The notes below the pieces were generated by a model. The model had not been told where the DNA came from, did not search any database, and saw only the letters and a program-made list of their open reading frames with translations. A stretch of 35,539 bases of DNA from positions 1 through 35,539 of the forward strand of contig CABQJX010000015.1 in assembly GCA_902464595.1 (NCBI GenBank). The letters run 5' to 3'. Below, piece by piece: positions 8,978 through 17,128 of this stretch. This stretch comes from an uncultured Lachnoclostridium sp. GTDB lineage: Bacteria; Bacillota; Clostridia; Lachnospirales; Lachnospiraceae. Numbering within the stretch: position 1 is the stretch's first letter; every line of letters starts with the position of its first letter. Made by a program: the position numbers and the translations under genes.

Positions 8978-9005
8978 TTGCCAATTTAAAAAAAAGCATT
9001 ATAAT
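8978..9005 (+). promoter_or_regulatory. Promoter of the amino-acid ABC operon
   Basis: TTGCCA at 8978-8983 and TATAAT at 9000-9005 are 16 bases apart and lie about 65 bases before the binding-protein start at 9071. The region 8899-9064 is the divergent spacer between feoA and this operon; the opposing feoA promoter was not clearly resolved. Confidence 0.5.
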
Positions 9006-9070
9006 ATAGGATATATATAAATTCATAGTTATGCATTTTTATGCAGAAATAGAAAGAGGAGAGAATGATT

Positions 9071-9955
9071 ATGAAAAAGAACGTATTAGCTTTTACAATG
9101 GCAGCACTTATGACCGCATCCTTAACCGCATGCGGCGGAGGCGCAGCAGAGACAACTGCAGCAGAAAAGACTGAGGCAGCTAAGGACGAAGCAGCAGAAA
9201 AGACAGAAGCAGCTAAGGACACCGAAGCAGAAAAGGCAGAGGAAGATAAGGCAGAGGAGAGCAAGGAAGCAGCTGAGACAGAGGCGGCAGGCGGAGTCCT
9301 TGTTATGGCAACTAACGCGGAGTTCCCTCCTTATGAGTACCATGAGGGAGATGAGATCATCGGTATTGATGTGGATATCGCAAAGGCAATTGCCGGTGAG
9401 CTGGGAATGGAGTTAGAGATTGAGGATGTTGCATTTGATTCTGTGATTCCTGAGATTGTTTCCGGAAAGGCAGATGTGGCTTTAGCAGGAATGACCGTAA
9501 CAGAGGAGCGTCAGCAGTCTGTAGACTTTTCTGATACATACGCTTCCACCTCTCAGATGATCATTGTTACAGAAGACAGTGCTATCGCTTCCCCGGATGA
9601 CTTAAAGGGTGTAACCGTAGGCGTACAGCTGGGAACCACAGGAGATCTGTATGTATCCGACCTGGAGGCAGAGGGAACCACAGTAGAGCGTTACAACAAG
9701 GGATTTGAGGCTGTCCAGGCATTAAGCCAGGGTAAGATCGATGCAGTCGTGATCGACGGAGAGCCTGCAAAGACATTTGTGGCAGAGACCGACGGATTAA
9801 AGATGTTAGACGAGGCATTTACAGAGGAAGAATATGCCATCGCTGTAAAAAAAGGAAACACAGAGCTTCTGGACAAAGTGAACGGAGCGTTAAAGAATCT
9901 GAAAGAGAGCGGAGCCTTAGACGAGATCATCGCCCAGTATATTAAGGCAGAATAA
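9071..9955 (+). CDS. Polar amino-acid ABC transporter substrate-binding lipoprotein
   Basis: This extracellular lipoprotein captures an amino acid for import. It has a short signal peptide with the lipobox LTAC, an acidic Ala/Glu/Lys-rich linker of about 50 residues containing near-repeats of EKTEAAKD, and then a bacterial SBP family 3 domain. The signature region runs from ATNAEFPPYEY through GIDVDIAKAIAGELG to KADVALAGMTVTEERQ. The start at 9071 is preferred over ATG 9065 because AGAGGAGAG lies about 8 bases from it. It is the first gene of a three-gene operon with its permease and ATPase. The exact amino acid cannot be told from sequence. Confidence 0.92.
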   Translation: MKKNVLAFTMAALMTASLTACGGGAAETTAAEKTEAAKDEAAEKTEAAKDTEAEKAEEDKAEESKEAAETEAAGGVLVMATNAEFPPYEYHEGDEIIGIDVDIAKAIAGELGMELEIEDVAFDSVIPEIVSGKADVALAGMTVTEERQQSVDFSDTYASTSQMIIVTEDSAIASPDDLKGVTVGVQLGTTGDLYVSDLEAEGTTVERYNKGFEAVQALSQGKIDAVVIDGEPAKTFVAETDGLKMLDEAFTEEEYAIAVKKGNTELLDKVNGALKNLKESGALDEIIAQYIKAE

Positions 9956-9977
9956 AGAAAGAACAGAGGAAAAGAGC

Positions 9978-10670
9978 ATGTGGGAGAATTTTATAGATGC
10001 ATTTTACCTTAATTTTGTGGAAAAAGACCGGTGGATGTATCTGGCAAATGGCCTGAAAACAACATTACTGATCACCTTTTTTGCCTGCCTCATGGGAATT
10101 GTTTTGGGATTCCTGGTGGGTATGGTACGCTCCACTTATGATAAGACCCATAAGCTTAAAGTGTTAAATGCTATCTGTAAGGTGTACCTGACTGTGATCC
10201 GCGGAACACCTGTTGTAGTACAGCTTTTGATCATCTATTTTGTAGTGTTCGGAAGCTCCAGGATCGATAAGGTAGTGGTGGCAACCCTGGCTTTCGGGAT
10301 CAACTCCGGAGCCTATGTGGCGGAGATTTTCCGCAGCGGCATCATGTCCATTGATCCCGGGCAGATGGAGGCGGGGCGCAGCCTTGGTTTTAACTATGCC
10401 CAGACTATGTGGTATATTATTATGCCCCAGGCGTTTAAGGTAGTGCTCCCTACTCTGTGCAATGAGTTTATATCCCTGTTAAAGGAAACCTCAGTAGCTG
10501 GTTATATTGCCATTGAGGATCTGACAAAGGGAGGGGATATTATCCGCAGCAGGACGTACAGCGCATTTATGCCCTTGCTGGCGGTTGCTTTGATCTATTT
10601 GCTCATCGTCATGGTATTTACGAAATTGATCCAGATTCTTGAGAGGAGGCTGAGGCAGAATGAGCGCTAA
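9978..10670 (+). CDS. Amino-acid ABC transporter permease (HisM/GlnP family)
   Basis: This inner-membrane permease of the same importer has 230 residues and about five hydrophobic segments. The diagnostic loop is seen at IRGTPVVVQLL and at GAYVAEIFRSGIMSIDPGQ, followed by EAGRSLGFNYAQT, which is the EAA motif that docks with the ATPase. The ribosome site GAGGAAAAG precedes the start at 9978. The gene lies 22 bases after the binding-protein gene and overlaps the ATPase gene by 11 bases. Confidence 0.93.
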   Translation: MWENFIDAFYLNFVEKDRWMYLANGLKTTLLITFFACLMGIVLGFLVGMVRSTYDKTHKLKVLNAICKVYLTVIRGTPVVVQLLIIYFVVFGSSRIDKVVVATLAFGINSGAYVAEIFRSGIMSIDPGQMEAGRSLGFNYAQTMWYIIMPQAFKVVLPTLCNEFISLLKETSVAGYIAIEDLTKGGDIIRSRTYSAFMPLLAVALIYLLIVMVFTKLIQILERRLRQNER

Positions 10671-11415
10671 TCAGATTCATAGGGGAGAGCCGCTGATCCG
10701 GGTTCAGGATCTGGGAAAAAGTTTTGGCTCCATTGATGTCCTCAAGGGGATCACCGTAGATATTTATAAGGGTGATGTGGTTTTTGTAGTGGGGCCCTCC
10801 GGCTCTGGAAAGAGTACCTTCCTGCGGTGTCTGAACCGTTTGGAGGAGCCTACCAGCGGTCATATCTTTTTTGAGGGAACGGACATTACAGACGGGAAGA
10901 CGGATATTGACAAGCATCGCCAGAAAATGGGAATGGTATTCCAGCAGTTCAATCTATTCCCTCATATGGATATTATGAAGAACCTGACCATTGGCCCAAT
11001 GAAGCTTCAGGGAAAAGACCAGAAGACAGCTGAGGCTGAGGCTATGGAGCTTTTAGAGCGGGTTGGACTGGCAGACAGGGCTCACGCATATCCCAGCCAG
11101 CTTTCCGGCGGGCAGAAGCAGAGGATTGCCATTGTCCGGGCTCTGTGCATGAAGCCGGACGTGATGCTCTTTGACGAGCCGACTTCTGCTCTGGATCCTG
11201 AAATGGTAGGCGAGGTATTAAATGTAATGCGTGACCTGGCAAAAGAGAAAATGACCATGGTGGTGGTCACCCATGAGATGGGGTTTGCCAGAGAAGTAGC
11301 TACCAGGGTTATGTTTATGGATCAGGGATATTTTATGGAGGAGGCAGCTCCTGAGGAGTTCTTCTCCAATCCAAAAAATGAACGCCTGAAATCCTTCCTG
11401 AGCAAGGTTCTGTAG
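10660..11415 (+). CDS. Amino-acid ABC transporter ATP-binding protein (GlnQ family)
   Basis: This is the ATPase of the polar amino-acid importer. Motifs in order are Walker A GPSGSGKST, Q-loop FQQFNLFPH, signature LSGGQKQRIAI, Walker B VMLFDEPTSALDPEM and switch VVVTHEM. The length of 251 residues is typical for GlnQ-type proteins, which are usually 240-255 residues. It begins within the end of the permease gene, so the three genes are co-translated, and a terminator follows at 11428. Confidence 0.94.
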   Translation: MSANQIHRGEPLIRVQDLGKSFGSIDVLKGITVDIYKGDVVFVVGPSGSGKSTFLRCLNRLEEPTSGHIFFEGTDITDGKTDIDKHRQKMGMVFQQFNLFPHMDIMKNLTIGPMKLQGKDQKTAEAEAMELLERVGLADRAHAYPSQLSGGQKQRIAIVRALCMKPDVMLFDEPTSALDPEMVGEVLNVMRDLAKEKMTMVVVTHEMGFAREVATRVMFMDQGYFMEEAAPEEFFSNPKNERLKSFLSKVL

Positions 11416-11427
11416 ACAGGATAAAAT

Positions 11428-11478
11428 AAAACCGGTTTTCCATTGAAGCGTTATCCGCGAAGGGGAAGCCGGTTTTTT
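11428..11478 (+). terminator. Rho-independent terminator of the amino-acid ABC operon
   Basis: An ACCGG/TTTTCC arm starting at about 11430 pairs with GGGGAA/CCGGTT ending near 11474, followed by a run of six T residues. It lies 13 bases after the ATPase stop. Confidence 0.8.
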
Positions 11479-11539
11479 GCTATAAATTTCCAATTATTTT
11501 CTTGTTTGTCAGAAAAGACAAGAATTGTGCCGGAAAGCC

Positions 11540-11567
11540 TTGCATTTCCCTCTGGATAGTGTATAGT
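11540..11567 (+). promoter_or_regulatory. Promoter of the folT riboswitch transcript
   Basis: TTGCAT at 11540-11545 and TATAGT at 11562-11567 are 16 bases apart. Transcription from about 11574 would begin just ahead of the tetrahydrofolate aptamer. Confidence 0.5.
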
Positions 11568-11585
11568 TATACCTATAAAAAGAAA

Positions 11586-11683
11586 GCAGAGTAGGCATAT
11601 GCGCGTTAAGTGCCGGCTGAACAGGGAGTTGTCAGCTGGACGAAAGGGGAAGACCCTGCGGTGCATAAGCCGCATCCCGCTGC
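11586..11683 (+). ncRNA. Tetrahydrofolate (THF) riboswitch aptamer
   Basis: The 5' half contains the conserved GAGTAG and GCGCGTTAAGTGCCGG core, the 3' half contains GGACGAAAGG and the closing GTGCATAAGCCGCATCCCGC, and the ends pair as GCAG/CTGC. These are the hallmarks of the THF riboswitch family, which binds reduced folates and represses folate transport or synthesis genes. The downstream gene is a folate transporter, an independent confirmation. I identify it from pattern recall; a covariance search would settle it. Confidence 0.88.
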
Positions 11684-11687
11684 AGCA

Positions 11688-11720
11688 GAGATAGGGAAGG
11701 AACCATGGTTCCTCTTATCT
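11688..11720 (+). promoter_or_regulatory. Expression-platform hairpin of the THF riboswitch
   Basis: GAGATA pairs with TATCTC and AGGAACC pairs with GGTTCCT around a central CATG-like turn, giving a strong stem directly after the aptamer. Only a few T residues follow, so it is a weak intrinsic terminator or an anti-sequestering stem; the folT ribosome site AAAGGAGG lies about 25 bases further on. Which mode is used cannot be told here. Confidence 0.45.
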
Positions 11721-11760
11721 CCGTTTGTAGTCCGAGAAATCTGCAAAGGAGGAAGATACC

Positions 11761-12321
11761 ATGAAGAAACAGACCTTGTTTGCACGTTCTTTGGAGGAAT
11801 TAAAGAGCGTAAGGACCCTTACCCTATGCGCTATGCTGGCTGCCGCAGCTATGATACTGGGCAATTTCAGCATCCACATCACAAGCACCCAGCGGATCGG
11901 GTTTTCGAGCATTCCCAATCAGCTGGTCGCCTTTCTGTTCGGGCCAGCCGTGGGAAGTATGTTCTGCGGTGTTCTGGACATTGTCAAATATCTCTTAAAG
12001 CCCGTAGGGGCATTTTTCCCGCCGCTCACCCTTGTAACTATGTTGGCGGGGCTGATCTATGGATATTTCTTTTACCGCAGACCATTAAGCTTATGGCGGG
12101 TATTTGCCGCTCATTTTGTGGTGGGCCTGATCTGCAATGTGATCCTCAATACTCTTTGCCTCAGTATTTTATATGGCCAGGGATTTCTCGTGCTTCTCCC
12201 CCCAAGGCTTTTGCAGAATCTGATCAAATGGCCCATTGATTCCTTTATATTTTTCAATGTGGCAAAGCTTTTGGAGATGTCCGGCGTGTTCCGCCTGGCA
12301 AAGGGAAAGTTATTTATTTAA
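11761..12321 (+). CDS. folT: Folate ECF transporter substrate-binding component FolT
   Basis: This is the integral-membrane S component of an energy-coupling-factor transporter that binds folate and relies on a shared EcfAAT module encoded elsewhere. The 186-residue product has about five to six hydrophobic segments and S-component patterns: LCAMLAAAAMILG, then RIGFSSIPNQLVAFLFGPAVGSMFCGVLDIVKYLL, then GFFxPLT-like and FxYRRPLSLWRV regions. The start at 11761 follows AAAGGAGGAAG. The THF riboswitch upstream fixes the substrate as folate with good confidence. A terminator follows at 12341, so this is a single-gene unit. Confidence 0.9.
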   Translation: MKKQTLFARSLEELKSVRTLTLCAMLAAAAMILGNFSIHITSTQRIGFSSIPNQLVAFLFGPAVGSMFCGVLDIVKYLLKPVGAFFPPLTLVTMLAGLIYGYFFYRRPLSLWRVFAAHFVVGLICNVILNTLCLSILYGQGFLVLLPPRLLQNLIKWPIDSFIFFNVAKLLEMSGVFRLAKGKLFI

Positions 12322-12340
12322 CGTGATAGGAAATTAACAA

Positions 12341-12388
12341 AAACACCTCTGAGATCCGTTTCTATTTCGGATGTTCAGAGGTGTTTTT
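12341..12388 (+). terminator. Terminator after folT
   Basis: AAACACCTCTGA at 12341-12352 pairs perfectly with TCAGAGGTGTTT at 12375-12386, with an inner ATCCG/CGGAT stem and extra T residues after it. It is strong in the plus direction and symmetric enough to work both ways. Confidence 0.88.
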
Positions 12389-12496
12389 ACGAAAAAATCG
12401 GTTCAAAGTGTTTTTGACCAGAGTCCAGTTAAAAAATCCAGCAGCTTTTGCGTTAAGATTATAGCAAGCTGTTCTTTTAAAAGTACAGGACGGATA

Positions 12497-12525
12497 TTGA
12501 TAAGAAAAAAAGCTTGTGCTATGAT
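12497..12525 (+). promoter_or_regulatory. Promoter of the GltD-like gene
   Basis: TTGATA at 12497-12502 and TATGAT at 12520-12525 are 17 bases apart, about 75 bases before the start codon at 12599. Nothing else was recognised in 12390-12598. Confidence 0.5.
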
Positions 12526-12598
12526 TGGGGACATTAAAATATGAAACAAGCCGGATGGCTATTCGGATCCATTACACGAGAGAGGAGAAAGAAAAATT

Positions 12599-13846
12599 AT
12601 GGCTATTCATGTAATTGACGAGGCAAACCGCTGCCTTCAGTGCAAAAAGCCAATGTGTCAGCAGGGATGTCCTATTCATACACCGATCCCCGAGATGATC
12701 CGGGCATTAAAGGAAGGTGGAATAGAAGAAGCTGGAAATATGCTGTTCTCTAATAATCCCATGTCTCTGGTTTGTTCTTTGGTGTGCAATCATGAGGGCC
12801 AATGTGAGGGACACTGCGTTCTGGGAAGAAAAGGACAGCCAGTACATATCAGCAGCATTGAAAATTATATATCTGATACCTGTCTGGAGAGGATCGATAT
12901 AGAAAGCCTTCCTAAGAACGGAAAGAAAGTGGCTGTTATCGGCGCGGGCCCAGCGGGGCTTACGATTGCCATTTTGCTGACTAAAAAGGGATACAATGTG
13001 ACCATCTTTGATTCCAGAGATAAGATCGGAGGTGTCTTACAATATGGAATCCCGGAATTTCGTCTGCCGAAGACGATACTGGAGCGCTACAAGAAAAAAC
13101 TTCTTGACCTTGGGATACGGATCCGTCCCAATACTACGATTGGAGGAGCCTTAGAGATCAAAGATCTGTTTCGGGACGGCTATGCCAGTATTTTTATTGG
13201 AACAGGGGTATGGCGTCCAAAGACCTTGGGGATCAAAGGAGAATCTCTGGGAAATGTCCATTTTGCTATTGATTACTTGGCTAATCCCGATGCATATGAT
13301 CTGGGAAACCGGGTAGCGATTATCGGTGTGGGAAATTCTGCCATGGATGTAGCAAGAACGGTTATACGAAAAGGATCTCATGATGTAACTCTTTTTGCTC
13401 GGGCGGATCATTCGGATGCAAGCTCTCATGAAACGCAGTATGCTATGTTGGATGGAGCAAAATTTGCTTACAACCGGGGAGTAGTAGAGATTAATGATGA
13501 GGGCCCTGTATTTCAGGAAATCTATTATGACGAGCAGGGGAATATCAAAGGATATTCGGAAAACTTAGAACAGGTTTATGCAGATTCCACTATTATTTCC
13601 ATTAGCCAGGGGCCAAAAAGTAAGCTGGTAAATACAACGAAGGGATTGGAGGCAACAGAAAATGGCCTCCTCAAGACGGATTGTCATGGGGAGACCACAG
13701 TAGAAGGAATTTTTGCCTCTGGCGATGTAGTTTTGGGAGCTAAGACAGTTGTAGAAGCAGTGGCCTATTCCAAAACGGTTGCAGAGGCTATGGATGCTTA
13801 TATGAGATCGAAAGATGATAAAGAAAATACAAAAGGCGAACGTTGA
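12599..13846 (+). CDS. GltD-like NAD(P)H-dependent FAD/Fe-S oxidoreductase
   Basis: This flavoprotein resembles the small subunit of glutamate synthase and passes electrons from NAD(P)H through FAD and two Fe-S clusters. The N-terminal cysteine region is CLQCKKPMCQQGCP with a second set in CSLVCNHEGQCEGHCVLGRKG. The FAD-binding GAGPAGL motif follows near residue 115, then the second dinucleotide site GVGNSAMDVART. The C-terminal FASGDVVLGAKTVVEAV is the family signature. At 415 residues it is shorter than canonical GltD (about 470-490) and no glutamate synthase large subunit is nearby, so its partner and substrate are uncertain. Such stand-alone copies are common in Clostridia. The start at 12599 follows GAGAGGAGA. 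Confidence 0.82.
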   Translation: MAIHVIDEANRCLQCKKPMCQQGCPIHTPIPEMIRALKEGGIEEAGNMLFSNNPMSLVCSLVCNHEGQCEGHCVLGRKGQPVHISSIENYISDTCLERIDIESLPKNGKKVAVIGAGPAGLTIAILLTKKGYNVTIFDSRDKIGGVLQYGIPEFRLPKTILERYKKKLLDLGIRIRPNTTIGGALEIKDLFRDGYASIFIGTGVWRPKTLGIKGESLGNVHFAIDYLANPDAYDLGNRVAIIGVGNSAMDVARTVIRKGSHDVTLFARADHSDASSHETQYAMLDGAKFAYNRGVVEINDEGPVFQEIYYDEQGNIKGYSENLEQVYADSTIISISQGPKSKLVNTTKGLEATENGLLKTDCHGETTVEGIFASGDVVLGAKTVVEAVAYSKTVAEAMDAYMRSKDDKENTKGER

Positions 13847-13857
13847 TCGAGAATTTT

Positions 13858-15234
13858 TTACTCCTGTCCCATTTCCCTGCGGATCCTCCGGAAGGAGAGG
13901 AAGAACAGGGTGACTGTGGTACATACGGCAATGGAATCCGCGATCGGTTCTGCTACAAATACGGAAAAGACCTTATTCTCAAAGAAATTCGGGAGAATAT
14001 AGATCAATGGGATCAGCAGGATTACCTTTCTCAAGAGAGCTAAGAACAGGGAGGTTTTACTGTCCCCGATGGCGATAAAAGTCTGCTGGCATGCTAACTG
14101 CGCTCCAAACAGCAGGGAAGCCCCCATGTAGATCCGCATGGCCCAGATGCTGAACTCCGTCAGGGCTCCATCCTGGGTAAAGATACGGATGTAGACAATG
14201 GGAGCAAACATGGCAATGGCCCATAAGGCAGTGGAATAGATCATGCAGGTGGTGAGAAGCAGGCGGAAGGTTTTGCTTACCCGGTCGATCTTTTTTGCAC
14301 CGTAGTTAAAGCTGACAATGGGCTGGGAACCCTGGGTCATTCCCTGAAGGGGAAGCATGGAAAACTGCATGACGCTTCCGAGGATCGTCATGGATCCAAC
14401 AGCCACGTCGCCTCCATATTTTAGCAGGGAAGTGTTAAAACAGATATTGAGGATACTCTCTGTAAACTGCATGACAAAGGGCGCTGCACCAAGAGCCACA
14501 GCCGGTGCAATCACGTCTCTTTTTAATCTCATACAGCGAGGGCGTATTTTCAGATAGCTTCGATCCGATACCAAAAAGAGTACGACCCAGACAGCAGATA
14601 CACCCTGGGAAATGATGGTAGCCAGGGCAGCTCCCTTTACGCCCATATGGAATCCGAACATCAGGATCGGATCCAAAATAATATTGCAGACAGCTCCGAT
14701 CAGAACAGTAAGCATACCTGTCTTTGCGTATCCCTGGGCATTGATAAAGGCATTAAGCCCCAGCGCCAGCTGGACAAAGATGGTTCCGAGAGAATAGATT
14801 TTCATATAGTCCCATGCGTAGCTGATGGTATTTTCGCTGGCGCCGAACATTAAAAGGATCTGTCTGCCAAAGAGCAGAAAAAAGGCGGTGAGAGACAGGG
14901 CGACGGTGATCAGGGCAGTGGTGCAGTTGCCTAAGATATGTTCTGCTTCTTCCTTTTTACCTTTTCCCAGCATAATGGAAGCTCTTGGAGCGCCTCCCAT
15001 GCTCACTAAGGCGGCGAAGGCAGAAATAGCCATAATGACGGGAAAGGTAACGCCGACGCCAGTGAGTGCGTTAGCTCCCTCTCCGGGAAGGTGGCCGATG
15101 TACATGCGGTCAACCATGTTGTAAAGTACATTGATGATCTGGGCGGTGATAGCCGGGATGGCAAGGCGGAAAAGGAGTTTTCCTACGCTGCCGGAGCCCA
15201 GATCCACTTCTTTTGTTTCTTTTTGTTTCTCCAT
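13858..15234 (-). CDS. MATE family efflux transporter
   Basis: This inner-membrane exporter probably uses an Na+ or H+ gradient to pump out organic cations or drugs. The 458-residue product has about twelve hydrophobic segments and the MATE patterns FRLAIPAITAQIINVLYNMVDRMYIGH near the start and a second homologous half with GMTQGSQPIVSFNYGAKK. The start at 15234 (MEKQKE) follows an AAAGGA site; the longer frame to 15273 has no ribosome site. It is convergent with the GltD-like gene, with only 11 bases between the two stops and no clear terminator. Confidence 0.9.
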   Translation of the reverse strand: MEKQKETKEVDLGSGSVGKLLFRLAIPAITAQIINVLYNMVDRMYIGHLPGEGANALTGVGVTFPVIMAISAFAALVSMGGAPRASIMLGKGKKEEAEHILGNCTTALITVALSLTAFFLLFGRQILLMFGASENTISYAWDYMKIYSLGTIFVQLALGLNAFINAQGYAKTGMLTVLIGAVCNIILDPILMFGFHMGVKGAALATIISQGVSAVWVVLFLVSDRSYLKIRPRCMRLKRDVIAPAVALGAAPFVMQFTESILNICFNTSLLKYGGDVAVGSMTILGSVMQFSMLPLQGMTQGSQPIVSFNYGAKKIDRVSKTFRLLLTTCMIYSTALWAIAMFAPIVYIRIFTQDGALTEFSIWAMRIYMGASLLFGAQLACQQTFIAIGDSKTSLFLALLRKVILLIPLIYILPNFFENKVFSVFVAEPIADSIAVCTTVTLFFLSFRRIRREMGQE

Positions 15235-15386
15235 GTTGTATTCAGTCCTTTCTGAGACAGCCACCATACGCAATTGGCGTCAGTAAAAAATTATATATCG
15301 AAAAAAGTGGAAAGTCAACTGAGGCGCTTATCCGGCCGCTGAGGCGCTTGTGTGGCAGAAGATGTTTTGATCCGGCCCCAGAGGTG

Positions 15387-16994
15387 TTACTGCGGTCCGG
15401 CCATTGTTTTATCTGCCATCGGCCTGTGGAACAGGAGAAGAAATCCGCAGTAGAAAAGACAGAAAAAAAGGATCCGGATGGCTGTTTCGAGAAAAAAAGA
15501 GGAGATAAAGGAAAGAGGAAATAGGTGGGAAAACGTCAGATGGATCCCTGTGGTGAGTAAAAGGATGGCGGTGGGTTTTAAGATCATGGAACCTGTATTC
15601 CAGGAAAAGGGAACCCATTTTTTAACAGAATGAAAGCTTATAAGAGCCAGGATCAGCTCGCTGGCCAGCATACCCCACAGCACGCCCCGGATACCCCAAT
15701 CAGGTACGGCAAAGAGCACAAACCCTAACCGTATCAGCATGGCAGATACATTCTGAAAAAAGGTGACAGAGGTTTTTCCAAGCCCGTTTAAGATGCTTCC
15801 CATGGTGGTGGACAGATATAAAAAAGGACAGAGCCAGGAGAGCACAGTGATATAAAGGCCAGCCCTGGGATCATGGAATACGCTGTTTCCCAGCTCTTTT
15901 CCAAAAAGAGTAAAGATCCCGATACACAGGATCCCCATGTAGCAGCTGTAGCGCAGGGACATAGAGATCATGGAAGATATGCGCCTATGATTTCCGTCTG
16001 CCTGGGCTTTTGCTACGGTGGGGAGCAGAAGGACTGCGATGGAGTTGGTGATGGCAGAGGGAAAAAGGATGAAAGGAAGGGCCATGCTGGTGAGGACGCC
16101 ATATACAGAAAGAGCCTGAGAATTTGTTAGACCGTAGGCTGTAAGCCGGTTTGGGATCCAGACCGCCTCTGCTGTTGCCAAAAGGTTTAATACCAGCCGG
16201 TTTGCCATAAGTGGAAGGGACAGGGTCATCAAAGGGGCAAAAAAGGTATAGCTTCCCTTGAAGCGCAGGAAGGGGTGACTGGGCTTAGGGGTAATTTTTT
16301 TATTTAGAGCCTGTTTTTCACGGTATAAGGGGGGAAAGAAGCCCAGGCAGAATAGGGTATAAGCGGCGGAAGCCATTTCTCCGATCAGATGTCCGAAGAC
16401 AGCAAGGCTGACGGTAATGGGTCGGCCGGTTTCTGTCCAGATATGGGCGATGAGAAAGACAGACCCCATTCGGATCATCTGCTCTGCAACCTGTGAGAAA
16501 GCGGGAATACGGGCATTCTGCATTCCGTAATAATAGCCGTTGATGCAGGAATGGAGAGCGGCAAAGGGAACAGAAAGGGCGATGACTGGAAGATAGGGGG
16601 CACATCGCGGCTCCATGAGAAAATGTTCTGCCAGAAAGCCGGAGCTTTGTGAGATAGCCCAAGCCAGCAACAGGGAAACAGGGAGAAAAATAGCCAATCC
16701 TGTGCGGAAAATAGAATTTCCCTGTTCCTGATGGGAAGCTACGTATTGGGAAAGGGCTGTCTGTATGGAACCGGCGCATATGGCAAAGCAGATGCTGAAA
16801 ATGGGGTGAACCATATTGTAAAGGCCAAGTCCCTCTGCTCCTATGGTGCGTGACATATAGATCCGGTAAAAGAAACCAAGGATCCGGCACAAAAATCCAG
16901 TGGAAGTAAGGAGAAGCGTACCAGTGAGAAAGGCGATTTTTCCTTTGGAGAGTCGGGAGCATATAGGTAAGGAGGAGATGGGGGTGGGAATCAT
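15387..16994 (-). CDS. SpoVB-like polysaccharide/lipid flippase (MOP superfamily)
   Basis: This is an integral-membrane protein of the polysaccharide-transport family, closest in pattern to stage V sporulation protein B, which moves lipid-linked precursors for spore cortex peptidoglycan. It has about 14 hydrophobic segments over 535 residues. The N-terminal stretch GFLCRILGFFYRIYMSRTIG followed by GAEGLGLYNMVHPIF is characteristic of this group. The start at 16994 follows GGAG about 9 bases upstream. It sits between the MATE gene and rsiV-like gene on the same strand but with its own spacing. Other flippases such as MurJ or YtgP share the fold, so the sporulation role is probable and not proved. 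Confidence 0.8.
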   Translation of the reverse strand: MIPTPISSLPICSRLSKGKIAFLTGTLLLTSTGFLCRILGFFYRIYMSRTIGAEGLGLYNMVHPIFSICFAICAGSIQTALSQYVASHQEQGNSIFRTGLAIFLPVSLLLAWAISQSSGFLAEHFLMEPRCAPYLPVIALSVPFAALHSCINGYYYGMQNARIPAFSQVAEQMIRMGSVFLIAHIWTETGRPITVSLAVFGHLIGEMASAAYTLFCLGFFPPLYREKQALNKKITPKPSHPFLRFKGSYTFFAPLMTLSLPLMANRLVLNLLATAEAVWIPNRLTAYGLTNSQALSVYGVLTSMALPFILFPSAITNSIAVLLLPTVAKAQADGNHRRISSMISMSLRYSCYMGILCIGIFTLFGKELGNSVFHDPRAGLYITVLSWLCPFLYLSTTMGSILNGLGKTSVTFFQNVSAMLIRLGFVLFAVPDWGIRGVLWGMLASELILALISFHSVKKWVPFSWNTGSMILKPTAILLLTTGIHLTFSHLFPLSFISSFFLETAIRILFFCLFYCGFLLLFHRPMADKTMAGPQ

Positions 16995-17056
16995 GATAGG
17001 ATCTCCGGCGATGAAAATTGGTATCAGTATATGTGAAAAGAAAGAAAAATATGATA

Positions 17057-17082
17057 CAGAGGGCAGGAAGGCCTGCCCTCTG
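17057..17082 (-). terminator. Terminator after the rsiV-like gene
   Basis: CAGAGGGCAGG at 17057-17067 pairs perfectly with CCTGCCCTCTG at 17072-17082. On the minus strand it follows the rsiV-like stop at 17129 and is followed by a T-rich stretch, as expected for the end of the sigV-rsiV operon. Confidence 0.7.
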
Positions 17083-17128
17083 ATATAAAGTTGTATATGG
17101 AATGGAAAAGGGAATTTGAAAAGGAAGA

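Noticed and set aside
11610..12239. Open frame of 209 codons overlapping the THF riboswitch and folT
   Set aside because: It runs through the riboswitch and reads folT in another frame; the folT frame has the ribosome site and membrane pattern.
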